DNA of 64,000 bases. It comes from Flavobacterium sp. (GTDB lineage: Bacteria; Bacteroidota; Bacteroidia; Chitinophagales; Chitinophagaceae). Both the position numbers and the translations under genes were made by a program. The DNA lies in contig JASGCX010000001.1 of assembly GCA_030053925.1 (NCBI GenBank), positions 49,883 to 113,882 on the forward strand, written 5' to 3'. Position 1 is the first letter of the stretch, and each line of letters starts with the position of its first letter. Below are positions 33,131 to 43,188 of the stretch, in pieces. Below the pieces are notes generated by a model. That model saw only the letters and a program-made list of their open reading frames with translations, searched no databases and was not told the DNA's origin.

Positions 33131-33583
33131 ATGCAGCTACAATGGCAATGCCTTCACTTTAATAACCTTACCAATACACAGCTATATGCCTTACTACGCC
33201 TACGCAGCGAGGTGTTTGTGGTAGAACAAAATTGTGTGTTTTTAGATATGGATAATAAAGACCAAAATTGCCATCACTTGCTTGGTTACGATGGTGATAA
33301 CTTGGTTAGTTCTGCAAGATTATTGGCTCCAAATACTGCTTATGCGCAAATAAGCATTGGGCGTGTGGTAAGTAGCCCTGCTTACCGAGGCACAGGCGCA
33401 GGTAGGGCTTTAATGCAACAAGCCATTAAAGCTTGTTACCAATTATTTGGTAATGGAGATATAAAAATAGGCGCACAGCTTTACCTAAAAGCTTTCTACA
33501 AAAGCTTTGGCTTTGTGCAAACAAGCAATGTTTACGATGAAGATGGCATTGACCATATTGAAATGATTAAGAAAGCAGAATAG
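33131..33583 (+). CDS. GNAT N-acetyltransferase, ElaA-like
   Basis: LYALLRLRSEVFVVEQNC...IGRVVSSPAYRGTGAGRALMQ. Confidence 0.87.
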   Translation: MQLQWQCLHFNNLTNTQLYALLRLRSEVFVVEQNCVFLDMDNKDQNCHHLLGYDGDNLVSSARLLAPNTAYAQISIGRVVSSPAYRGTGAGRALMQQAIKACYQLFGNGDIKIGAQLYLKAFYKSFGFVQTSNVYDEDGIDHIEMIKKAE

Positions 33584-33837
33584 AGAATTGCACACAAAAA
33601 ATGCAAAGAAAACCAAGAAACAAAGCAATAGTAAGTAACAATGAAATAGCCATTTGAGAGCAACCTAAGTTAAACGGTACATGCCGTGTAGAAGATGGCC
33701 GAATTGTAGATTTAATGTAATGAAGCTACTTATGTTTTGTAAAAAACGAGTTGTATTTTCTGAATGTTTAGTTACGTTTTTACAAGTTAGCTTGCAACAA
33801 CTGCTTAAAAAATTGGCAACCCTTGCTGCCTATTATC

Positions 33838-34335
33838 TTATAAAAACAAACCCCATTCGTCTTCATAATCGTCTTTTTTAAAAGTAGCTACCCATTGCTT
33901 AAATAGTTCTCTAAACTCAATAACAACCTCTTCAATTACCGCTTCGTGCTGTTCATCGGCAATGCCAAGCATCACAGCCACACTCACTTGATTCATCATT
34001 TCTTTGCAATTATTTCTAATAATGCTAGCGTTTTCCATTTTAATCACATAGCTATCTATGCATGAAGCACTTAAAATTTTAGGTGCAATTAGCATAATGT
34101 TCTGATAAATCAATGATTTTACAGTAATACCATTGGTTAACTCATCTTCTTCATCGGTACTTAAATTAGCTGCATAAGCATATACCAAGTTGAAAACTTC
34201 ACGCCATTGTTGGTACATTTTTTTAGCAATAGCATCAGCCTCATTGGTTTTCCATTCGTCGCCTTCACTGCTTCTATTTCTTATAAAGCGTACATCATCC
34301 CAATCAGGTAAAATATCTAGTGAACTTAAATCCAT
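33838..34335 (-). CDS. Conserved hypothetical protein
   Basis: 165-aa uninterrupted ORF without overlap. Confidence 0.6.
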   Translation of the reverse strand: MDLSSLDILPDWDDVRFIRNRSSEGDEWKTNEADAIAKKMYQQWREVFNLVYAYAANLSTDEEDELTNGITVKSLIYQNIMLIAPKILSASCIDSYVIKMENASIIRNNCKEMMNQVSVAVMLGIADEQHEAVIEEVVIEFRELFKQWVATFKKDDYEDEWGLFL

Positions 34336-34608
34336 TGCTTTTTAGTTTTCATAAATTTATCACAATAAACGAAAAAAAGAATTTTTAAGCTGGGGTGCAT
34401 AAACAATTTTTCATTTTTTGCTTTATTTTTTAAATGGCTGCCAACCTTAAAAAGGTTATAAACATTGGCTTTCGGCAGAAAAAAATTATGCAGGCAATGC
34501 TTTTGCAGCTAGGTTTGCCACAAAGGTATTTTCTTTAGTATTTTAATGTGGTACACAATAAAATTCTGTTTAAAAAGGGTACAATCTGCATCATTTGTGT
34601 GGCTATTT

Positions 34609-37605
34609 TTACAAACCCATTTCTATTTTCAAAAACTTAGCAGTATGGCTCACTTTGTTTTTAACCATTTGTTCTGGCGTGCCTATAAATAATATTTTGC
34701 CCCCACCATCGCCACCTTCTGGGCCAAGGTCTATAATGTGGTCAGCCATTTTTATCACGTCTAAATTGTGTTCAATTATCAGTACAGAATTGCCTCTATC
34801 TACCAATTTATTCACTACATCCATCAGCAATTTAATGTCTTGAAAATGTAAGCCTGTAGTTGGTTCATCTAAAATGTAGAAGGTTTTACCAGTATCTTTT
34901 TTACCAAGTTCGGTACTCAGCTTTACACGCTGCGCCTCGCCACCACTAAGGGTTGTAGCCGATTGGCCAAGTGTTATGTAACCTAAACCAACATCTTGTA
35001 ACACTTTAATTTTTCGGTACATCCACGGCACTGCATGAAAAAATTCTACGGCTTCATCTACCGTCATGTTCAACACATCGCTGATAGATTTTCCCTTGTA
35101 TCGAATTTCTAAAGTTTCGCGGTTGTATCGTTTACCATTACATTTTTCGCAAGGCACATACACGTCTGGCAAAAAGTTCATTTCTATCACTCGCATACCG
35201 CCACCTTCACACACATCGCATCTACCACCTTTTACGTTAAACGAGAAACGGCCTGCATTGTAGCCCCTAATTTTAGCTTCGGGTACGGCTGCAAACATGG
35301 TTCTAATATCTGTGAAAAAGCCACAGTAAGTAGCCGCATTACTACGTGGTGTTCTACCAATAGGGCTTTGATCTATTTCTATCACTTTATCAATGGCTTC
35401 TAAGCCTGTAACGGACGAAAATTTCATTGGCTGTGTGCGGCTATTGTACGCATGTTTCGATAATATTGGGTATAGCGTTTCATTAATTAAGGTAGATTTA
35501 CCACTACCACTTACACCTGTTACCACAATCAATTTTCCCAATGGAAAACTCACACTAACGCCTTTTAAATTATTGCCTTCAACGCCTTTTAATTCAAGGG
35601 TTTTACCATTGCCTGCACGTCTTGTTGTAGGCACCGCTAAACCTTTGGTGCCGTTTAAATACCCTGCTGTTTCGCTACCACTTTTTAGCACTTCTTGCGG
35701 CGTGCCTTGTGCCACAATATTGCCACCAAAGCGGCCAGCTTTGGGACCAATATCTATCAAGTAATCGGCAGCCAACATAATGTCTTTATCGTGCTCTACC
35801 ACTAACACACTGTTGCCTATATCTCTTAAATTTTGTAGCGCAGTAATTAAGCGGTGGTTGTCTCGTTGATGCAAACCAATGCTTGGCTCATCTAAAATGT
35901 AAGTGATGCCTTGTAGTTGACTACCTATTTGCGTAGCCAAACGAATACGCTGACTTTCGCCACCACTCAGTGTACGTGATGGTCTGTTAAGGGTTAAATA
36001 CGTTAACCCTACATCTAACAAAAACTGTAATCGCTCTCTAATTTCTTTCAGAATATCTTTTGCAATAACATTCTGTTTATTATTCAGTCTTGCTTCAAGG
36101 TTTGTAAACCAAACTTGCAGCTTATCTAAATTAAGATTGCCTAACTCAGCTATATTTTTTTCATCAATTTTAAACCACAAACTTTCCCTTCGCAATCTTG
36201 CACCTTCGCAGCTAGGGCAGCGTTTTAGTTCCATGTATTTTTCTGTCCATTCACGCATGGTTTCGGTACTACTTGTACTGCCAAACCAACGTTTTAGCAT
36301 GGGAATAATGCCTTCAAATTCGCCACCGTAAGCATCATGTTCTGGTACATTTTCAAAGTCTAAAATGTCTTCAGCAATACCTTCGGCATTGCCATACAAC
36401 ACCATATTTAAAGCAGCTTGTGGTAGGTCTTTTATTGGCTTATCGATGCTGAATTTATTACGCTTTGCCAATGCTTCTACGCTTTTAAAAATAGATGCTT
36501 CACGCTGTTCGCCCAAGGGTGCAATACCACCTTCTTTAATGCTTTTAAACATGTTTGGCAAAATGGCTTCCATGCTTACGGTGTATACATTGCCAAGCCC
36601 TTTGCAAGTAGGGCAAGCACCATAAGGCGAGTTAAATGAGAAGGCATTTGGTGAAGGTTCTTCGTAGCTAATGCCTGTATCTACACACATTAATTGACGT
36701 GAGTAAAGCATTGCCCCGCCGCCCCCTAAATGGGGAATTTGAGAAGCCGATTCTGTGCTTAAAAATGCTACTTCCTTTATTATTTCTTGCTGTTTACCTT
36801 TCTTAGAATTAGTTGAAACTTGGGGTTTCAAAATCCCCTCTTCGGGGGGTTGGGGGGCTTCATGTGGGGCAACAAACATCAAGTCTTTGCCCATTTTCAA
36901 AGCCTGTTGCACACTTTGGCTCACACGAACTTTCATGTCATCAGTTACGGCTAGCCTATCTATCACCACTTCAATATCGTGAATTTTATAGCGGTCTACC
37001 TGCATGCGTTCTTTTAAATCCATCACCTCACCATCTACACGCACTTTTAAAAAACCCTTCTTGCGTATGTCTTCAAATAACTCTCTGTAATGCCCTTTTC
37101 TACCACGAATCAAAGGTGCCAATATTGATATTTTTTTACCCTTAAATTTCTCAAAAATGTTTTCTACAATTTCTTCTTCACTAAACTTGAGCATCTTTTT
37201 TCCCGTGTTGTAACTATAGGCCTCACCTATTCTTGCGTACAACAAACGCAAAAAGTCGTACACCTCTGTTACAGTGCCTACGGTGCTTCTAGGGTTTTTA
37301 TTAGTGGTTTTTTGTTCAATAGAAATCACGGGGCTTAGGCCTGTAATTTTATCTACATCAGGTCTTTCCATATCGCCCATAAACTGCCTTGCATAAGCAC
37401 TAAAGCTTTCCATGTAACGCCTTTGGCCTTCGTTATAAATAGTGTCAAAAGCCAATGAAGATTTGCCACTACCGCTTACGCCTGTAAAAACAACTAGCTT
37501 ATTTTTAGGAATAGAGATATCGATGTTTTTAAGATTGTGCTCTTTTGCACCAAATACTTCTATAAACTCGCTAATAATATTGTTATCGTTGATATTAACT
37601 TTCAT
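34609..37605 (-). CDS. uvrA: Excinuclease ABC subunit A, with an atypical internal insertion
   Basis: GVSGSGKSSLAFDT, LSGGESQRIRLATQIG, CDVCEGGG zinc finger. Confidence 0.96.
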   Translation of the reverse strand: MKVNINDNNIISEFIEVFGAKEHNLKNIDISIPKNKLVVFTGVSGSGKSSLAFDTIYNEGQRRYMESFSAYARQFMGDMERPDVDKITGLSPVISIEQKTTNKNPRSTVGTVTEVYDFLRLLYARIGEAYSYNTGKKMLKFSEEEIVENIFEKFKGKKISILAPLIRGRKGHYRELFEDIRKKGFLKVRVDGEVMDLKERMQVDRYKIHDIEVVIDRLAVTDDMKVRVSQSVQQALKMGKDLMFVAPHEAPQPPEEGILKPQVSTNSKKGKQQEIIKEVAFLSTESASQIPHLGGGGAMLYSRQLMCVDTGISYEEPSPNAFSFNSPYGACPTCKGLGNVYTVSMEAILPNMFKSIKEGGIAPLGEQREASIFKSVEALAKRNKFSIDKPIKDLPQAALNMVLYGNAEGIAEDILDFENVPEHDAYGGEFEGIIPMLKRWFGSTSSTETMREWTEKYMELKRCPSCEGARLRRESLWFKIDEKNIAELGNLNLDKLQVWFTNLEARLNNKQNVIAKDILKEIRERLQFLLDVGLTYLTLNRPSRTLSGGESQRIRLATQIGSQLQGITYILDEPSIGLHQRDNHRLITALQNLRDIGNSVLVVEHDKDIMLAADYLIDIGPKAGRFGGNIVAQGTPQEVLKSGSETAGYLNGTKGLAVPTTRRAGNGKTLELKGVEGNNLKGVSVSFPLGKLIVVTGVSGSGKSTLINETLYPILSKHAYNSRTQPMKFSSVTGLEAIDKVIEIDQSPIGRTPRSNAATYCGFFTDIRTMFAAVPEAKIRGYNAGRFSFNVKGGRCDVCEGGGMRVIEMNFLPDVYVPCEKCNGKRYNRETLEIRYKGKSISDVLNMTVDEAVEFFHAVPWMYRKIKVLQDVGLGYITLGQSATTLSGGEAQRVKLSTELGKKDTGKTFYILDEPTTGLHFQDIKLLMDVVNKLVDRGNSVLIIEHNLDVIKMADHIIDLGPEGGDGGGKILFIGTPEQMVKNKVSHTAKFLKIEMGL
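36712..36862 (-). repeat. Inverted pair of G/C-rich palindromic elements in frame inside uvrA
   Basis: ccccgccgccccctaaatggggaatttgagaagcc and ggggtttcaaaatcccctcttcggggggttggggggcttc. Confidence 0.8.
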
Positions 37606-37841
37606 TTCTGTTATTCTATAGACTTAAAACAAAATCAACGAATTTATGTTTGCAAATGAACTTATAAAGCATAAATTATTAAATCTATTTTCAACTTTTA
37701 TTTTAATAGTATAATTATTAATTAGCAAATACTTAGTTACTACCTACACTTGTTATGCACTTTACACTATTACTACCAAGGGCATAACAGAATTTACAGT
37801 GGTTTTGCAAATTCAGTTAAACATAAAGTTTGCGGTTCTAA

Positions 37842-38696
37842 CTAAAATTTCCATTCATTTTCCATTGCTAATATATTAGAAGCTATACCTGGTTTAGCCA
37901 TATCATTCTCATTCATAAGTATTTTGGGGTTAATGCCACCTAAAAAATCAATATGAGAAATATCGTAGACAAAATAACCATTATCTTTAAAGAAATTGAA
38001 CATTGCTGCCCTATCGTTGAAGGAAAGCGTAGTAAAAACTTCTGCTATTATTGTGGGTTTATATTTTTCAATAATTACGCTCAATGTTTTTAAAACATTC
38101 AAATCATGGCCTTCTGTATCAACTTTTATCAGAGAAATTTTAGGAATCCATTCTGAATAATTCTGAAATAAATGATTCTGTAAATTAATTCCTTTAACCT
38201 TCTCTTTTAACTTAAATTTTCCGTGTGTATTATCAGACTTATCAGTAATTAATGCGCCATTACTAAAAGAAGCTTCCGACGATGCAAAATAAAACTCACT
38301 TTCTACTTCTGTAGCAGCAACTAGTAAAGGAATTATTGTTGCTTTGTTCTTATTAATTTTTGAATTTGCTTCTAAAATTGTGAATACCTGCGGATTAGGA
38401 TCAAGCGCTAAGATTAAACTTCCCTCACCAGCCGCTACAGCCATAGGCACTGTTAAATCTCCTGTATTAGCCCCAATATCAATAATTAAGCTATTAGTAT
38501 TAATTAATTTTTTAAAAAAATCTACTTCTTCCACAATTATTTTTTTCTTTGTTACCAAAGGATTAAGCCAATTTGCGTATTGAATTTCTCCATAATTTGG
38601 AACATTGAAACTGTCTATTTGATATCCATAATTTTGAAAAACTTGTCTCGCTTTTTTTCTATTAAATGATGCTTTGAAATAAGATAAAATTGACAT
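37842..38696 (-). CDS. FkbM family methyltransferase
   Basis: LIIDIGANTGDLTVPMA, ISLIKVDTEGHDLNVLK. Confidence 0.85.
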   Translation of the reverse strand: MSILSYFKASFNRKKARQVFQNYGYQIDSFNVPNYGEIQYANWLNPLVTKKKIIVEEVDFFKKLINTNSLIIDIGANTGDLTVPMAVAAGEGSLILALDPNPQVFTILEANSKINKNKATIIPLLVAATEVESEFYFASSEASFSNGALITDKSDNTHGKFKLKEKVKGINLQNHLFQNYSEWIPKISLIKVDTEGHDLNVLKTLSVIIEKYKPTIIAEVFTTLSFNDRAAMFNFFKDNGYFVYDISHIDFLGGINPKILMNENDMAKPGIASNILAMENEWKF

Positions 38697-38808
38697 GATA
38701 GTGTTATTTGAATGAATACGTAAAAACCAAATGTAAGTAAATTGGTATTCTAGTACAATAAGTAATAATTATAAAAATGCGGTTTTGCTAAGAGGCTTCT
38801 CATGCTTA

Positions 38809-39789
38809 TTAGTAAAAAGGTAAAAACTTTTCTTCTTGGATTTTTTTTAAAGATGGCGGTTTGGAATTTAAAACATAACCATTCAATCTTCTTTCATAAT
38901 AACCCAAATATTTATCTGTCATTTGTACCGATGTAAAATGTGCCATCACATAATCGTGGCAAGTTTGCCTGTTGTAGCTATCTACATCTTGTAAGGCGTT
39001 TACAATTTCATTAGATTGATTAGATAAAAAGCCTACTTCTTTGGTTACAATTTCTGGCAAAGAACCGTAAGGCGTGCCAAACACAGGACAACCAAAATAA
39101 AGACTCTCAACAATTGCAATTCCAAAAGGCTCGTGCCATAACACAGGAAACAACATGGCTTTAGATTGATTGATGATTTGATTTTTTTCGGCACCACCTT
39201 TCATAGCATGAAATGTAACATTTGGGCTAAAAGTAAATCGCCAACCCTTTGTAACATTAAAGCGCACACCACCTATTACATGCAATTGCAGTTGGGCCTT
39301 AGCAGCTATTTTTATAGCACCTCTTACATTTTTCACTCGCCATGCAGCATCACCTAAAAAATGAATATACGCTCGTTGATTGTTCAATATTGGCTTACCA
39401 TAGTCAGCGGGGTCAATTCCATTATGTACAAAAATATCACTCCCAAAAGATGCCGCATGATTAGCCGATACAAATACGGTATTCAAATCAAGCGGATTAG
39501 TATTATTTAGTTTCTCATGAAATGTAATGATATACGGCTTGGCTGGTGTTTCATTTACCGGATGATTTAGATGAATCATATCAACATCAGCAGGAACTAA
39601 TTGGTTAAAAGGTCTATTCGCATCAAACTCTATCACATTTGCAAACGAACAGCTTGAACCTTTTGCCACCATATAAGTAACTCTATGTCCTCGCTTTACC
39701 AGTTCCTTCCCTAGCCACCACACAACTCGCTCTATACCACCATATTTAAAAATGGGAATGATGGTATTATACGCTATTAATACATGCAT
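38809..39789 (-). CDS. Glycosyltransferase (GT4-like)
   Basis: GGIERVVWWLGKELVKRGHRVTY, HEPFGIAIVESLYFGCPVFG. Confidence 0.87.
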   Translation of the reverse strand: MHVLIAYNTIIPIFKYGGIERVVWWLGKELVKRGHRVTYMVAKGSSCSFANVIEFDANRPFNQLVPADVDMIHLNHPVNETPAKPYIITFHEKLNNTNPLDLNTVFVSANHAASFGSDIFVHNGIDPADYGKPILNNQRAYIHFLGDAAWRVKNVRGAIKIAAKAQLQLHVIGGVRFNVTKGWRFTFSPNVTFHAMKGGAEKNQIINQSKAMLFPVLWHEPFGIAIVESLYFGCPVFGTPYGSLPEIVTKEVGFLSNQSNEIVNALQDVDSYNRQTCHDYVMAHFTSVQMTDKYLGYYERRLNGYVLNSKPPSLKKIQEEKFLPFY

Positions 39790-39895
39790 ATTTGCTCTCT
39801 TAAAAACCGAAATTAACAGCTTGTGGCATCACAATAACAAAAATTTATTTGGCATTTTAAATTTGCTACTTATACATTTGCACCAGTTCTTTAAA

Positions 39896-40014
39896 TCACT
39901 TATCAAGAAAGGCAGAGGGAATTGGCCCTGTGAAGCCTTGGCAACCCAAGCAAGTTACTCACTTGTTTGAAGGTGCCAACTCCATTTCGTGTATTAACGG
40001 AAAGAGATAAGTCA
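39896..40014 (+). promoter_or_regulatory. SAM-I (S-box) riboswitch
   Basis: cttatcaagaaaggcagagggaattggccctgtgaagccttggcaacc...aaggtgccaactcc...gaaagagataag; all conserved S-box segments in order. Confidence 0.92.
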
Positions 40015-40064
40015 GAGTTAAGTTTGATTAAAAATTGCTAGGTACCAGCAATTATACATATTTC

Positions 40065-40099
40065 AAGCCCATCTGACAGCCAATCAGATGGGCTTTTTT
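40065..40099 (+). terminator. Terminator, probably the riboswitch expression platform
   Basis: aagcccatctga-cagccaa-tcagatgggctttttta. Confidence 0.85.
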
Positions 40100-40232
40100 A
40101 TTGTGCATAATCAAGCAAAAGCTTTTGAATAATTCTTTTTAAGTGTTGCAAAGAATATTTTTTAACAAACCACCAATTCAAAATAGCGAATTTAAAAAAG
40201 CACCCTTTGCATTGGGCTAAAAACTATTTACA

Positions 40233-40544
40233 ATGAGCAACTTACATTTTAAAACAGTACCAACATTACAACTACATGCAGCTAAACATGTGGGCTTACA
40301 AGGTGTTAAAGCCAATGCTAAAAAATTGATTAATGGCTTACAACTTATTAGCCATTGGGGCAACGTAGGCAATGCCAAAACATTGGCTATTAGCCCTGCA
40401 TTTACCACACACAAACCGTTGAGTGAGGCAGTACAATTGGCTGCAGGCCTAGCACCAAATTAGGTACGTATAAGTGTAGGCATAGAACATATAGAAGACA
40501 TTAAAGCTGATATTTAGCAAGCATTTGATAAGCTTTTTGCATAG
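40233..40544 (+). pseudogene. metY: Remnant of O-acetylhomoserine sulfhydrylase (metY), internally deleted with two in-frame TAG codons
   Basis: N-terminus MSNLHFKTVPTLQLHA joins C-terminal [70 protein letters not shown]. Confidence 0.85.
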
Positions 40545-40661
40545 TATTCACACAAAGTTTATTTCACGCAAAGCGACAAAGAATACAATGTACACGAAGA
40601 ACAATAGATTACTTTTTGGGCTTAGTAAACTTGCTTGCTTTACGTGAAACTCTAACACAAG

Positions 40662-41696
40662 ATGACAGAGATTTTTAAACACCAACAACCATTTACACTT
40701 GAGAGTGGCAAAGTATTGCCAGAACTACATTTGGCATACAATACGTTTGGCACATTAAACGCTGCTAGCGATAATGTGGTGTGGGTATTTCATGCCCTTA
40801 CAGGCAATAGCAACCCGCTTGAGTGGTGGCACGGTTTGGTGGGTGAAGGCAGCTTATTTACACCAGAAAAATATTTTATTGTGTGTGTAAATATGCCTGG
40901 CAGCCACTACGGTAGCATCAATGCATTAAGTACCAATACTACAACTGGTAAGCCTTACTATCACACGTTTCCATGGTTTACTACAAGAGACATGATAAGG
41001 GCTTACCAGTTTTTAAAACAATTTCTAGGCATCAATAAAATTCACATAGGGCTTGGTGGTTCTATGGGTGGGCAACAATTACTTGAATGGGCAATTGAAG
41101 AACCAAACTTGTTTGAAAACATTGTACCTATTGCTACCAATGCGTTTCATTCTGCTTGGGGCATTGCGTTTAATGCCTCGCAGCGCATGTGTATAGAGCA
41201 TGACCATACTTGGAAAGAAGACAACGACCAAGCTGGTATGCACGGTATGAAAACTGCAAGAAGCATTGCCTTATTATCGTACAGAAACCATGATACATAC
41301 GGTGTAAAACAAACTGGCTTTACGCAAAGCACAGAACACTTATCGGTAGATGAGCAAGTGTTTAATGCCGAAAGTTATCAGCGCTACCAAGGCGAAAAAT
41401 TGGCTAAACGTTTTAACGCTTTTAGCTACTATGCATTAAGCAAAGCCATGGATAGCCACAACGTAGGCAGAGGCAGAGGTTCGGTAGAAGCAGCACTAGC
41501 AAGCATTACAGCCAAGGCATTGATAATAGGCATAACTAGCGACATTTTGTTTCCTGTAACTGAGCAAGCTTTTTTAGCGCAACATATACCTAACGCAACA
41601 TTTGCAGCTATTAAATCGCTGTACGGCCATGATGGGTTTTTGTTAGAGTTTGAGCAGATAGAAAAGCTACTTCGCCAGAACCTGAATTTGAGATGA
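40662..41696 (+). CDS. metX: Homoserine O-acetyltransferase
   Basis: NVVWVFHALTGNSNP, GLGGSMGGQQLLEWA, YGHDGFLLE. Confidence 0.94.
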   Translation: MTEIFKHQQPFTLESGKVLPELHLAYNTFGTLNAASDNVVWVFHALTGNSNPLEWWHGLVGEGSLFTPEKYFIVCVNMPGSHYGSINALSTNTTTGKPYYHTFPWFTTRDMIRAYQFLKQFLGINKIHIGLGGSMGGQQLLEWAIEEPNLFENIVPIATNAFHSAWGIAFNASQRMCIEHDHTWKEDNDQAGMHGMKTARSIALLSYRNHDTYGVKQTGFTQSTEHLSVDEQVFNAESYQRYQGEKLAKRFNAFSYYALSKAMDSHNVGRGRGSVEAALASITAKALIIGITSDILFPVTEQAFLAQHIPNATFAAIKSLYGHDGFLLEFEQIEKLLRQNLNLR

Positions 41697-41852
41697 TTAG
41701 AAGGATTTTGGGGAAGCCTTAGAAGTTAGAAATTTCCTTTGGTATAAGTGCGAACCTTGGTTTTGGTTGATTAAGTGGATACCGTGTAATCATTTTAATC
41801 CTACAAAATCGAGGTTCCGATAATTAATAACAATTAAAATCATAAATAGATA

Positions 41853-43109
41853 ATGAATACACATAAGCAATTGAATATTGGGTTGTTTGGTTTTGGTGTG
41901 GTGGGCGAAGGTTTATACAAAGTATTGCAACAAACACCATCGCTGAAAGCCAATATAGTAAAGGTTTGCATTAAAAATTTGGGTAAAAAAAGAAACGCTC
42001 CCGCTGAGCTTTTTACCACCCAAAAAGATGACTTACTAAACGATACGAACATCAATGTAATTGTTGAAGTAATTGACGATTCGGCTGCGGCTTTTGTGAT
42101 TGTAAAAACGGCTTTGCTAAATGGTAAACATGTGGTTAGTGCTAGTAAAAAAATGCTGGCCGAGCATTTACCAGAAATATTAGAACTACAAAAACAAACA
42201 GGTTTATCGGTATTGTACGAAGCGGCTGCTTGTGCATCGATACCTGTAATTAGAAACCTAGAAGAGTACTACGATAACGACTTATTACATGCCATAAAAG
42301 CAATTGTAAATGGCTCTACCAATTTCATTTTAACTAGAATGTTTGAAGACAAATTGAGCTTTTCAGATGCCTTGATTTTGGCGCAGCAATTGGGCTTTGC
42401 AGAAAGCAATCCTAAGCTTGATGTAGAAGGTTTTGATGCGGTAAATAAATGGAGCATTTTGCTGAATCATGCGTATGGCATAGTTGAGCATCCTAATAAT
42501 TTATTGTTCAATGGTATTCAAAATATACAACTGAGCGATGCCTTGGCAGCTAAGGAAAAAAACTTTGAAGTGAAGTTAGTAGCGCAAGCAAAAAAGCTAA
42601 AAAATGGCAAAGTAGCTGCATTTGTATTGCCACAGTTTGTAAAGCAAGATGACCCACTATCGTTTGTAAAAAATGAGTACAATGGTGCGGTGATAGAAAG
42701 TGGTTTTGCAGATAAGCAATTCTTCTATGGTAAAGGCGCAGGTAGCTTTCCTACCGCATCGGCTGTGTTGAGCGACTTGAGTGCATTGCGCTACAACTAC
42801 CGCTACGAGTACAAAAAATTATACCATCATCAACCACACCAATTAAGCAACGAATACTTTGTAAAAGTGTATGTGAGCTTTGATGATTGGAAATTTATTC
42901 CTCGTGAAAAATTTGAGTGGATAGAAGAATGGCACGCAGATGCTGATCGCAAATATTTGGTAGCAGTGATTAATGTAAACTACTTGCAAGAAGCCACTTG
43001 GTGGAAAAACAACAACACCTCTTTAATACTAATGCCCAACCCAATTATTGAGGATATGGATATTATAAAATTGAAGAAAAGAAGTCTTGAATTAGCTGGA
43101 ATAATTTAA
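41853..43109 (+). CDS. Homoserine dehydrogenase
   Basis: NIGLFGFGVVGEGLYKVL, YEAAACASIPVIRNLEEYY, VNGSTNFILTRMFE. Confidence 0.93.
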   Translation: MNTHKQLNIGLFGFGVVGEGLYKVLQQTPSLKANIVKVCIKNLGKKRNAPAELFTTQKDDLLNDTNINVIVEVIDDSAAAFVIVKTALLNGKHVVSASKKMLAEHLPEILELQKQTGLSVLYEAAACASIPVIRNLEEYYDNDLLHAIKAIVNGSTNFILTRMFEDKLSFSDALILAQQLGFAESNPKLDVEGFDAVNKWSILLNHAYGIVEHPNNLLFNGIQNIQLSDALAAKEKNFEVKLVAQAKKLKNGKVAAFVLPQFVKQDDPLSFVKNEYNGAVIESGFADKQFFYGKGAGSFPTASAVLSDLSALRYNYRYEYKKLYHHQPHQLSNEYFVKVYVSFDDWKFIPREKFEWIEEWHADADRKYLVAVINVNYLQEATWWKNNNTSLILMPNPIIEDMDIIKLKKRSLELAGII

Positions 43110-43122
43110 AACGATAATTGAG

Positions 43123-43169
43123 AATAGTTAGTTGCAAGTTTAGAAATAGCTTACTTGCAACTAACTATT
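43123..43169. repeat. 17-bp perfect inverted repeat between convergent genes
   Basis: aatagttagttgcaagt...acttgcaactaactatt. Confidence 0.8.
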
Positions 43170-43188
43170 ATTCGCTATTAACAATGGC

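Noticed and set aside
33601-33720. Possible gene relic: MQRKPRNKAIVSNNEIAI*EQPKLNGTCRVEDGRIVDLM*
   Set aside because: Could be a decayed accessory gene, but too short and no family I can name with support
36490-36540. UvrA GGIAPLGEQREA as another insertion
   Set aside because: This motif is normal for UvrA (KGGIAPLGE-like), so not element-derived
40461-40523. Amber (TAG) recoding in the metY-like frame
   Set aside because: The gene also has a large internal deletion and the frame itself ends in TAG, so pseudogene decay is simpler
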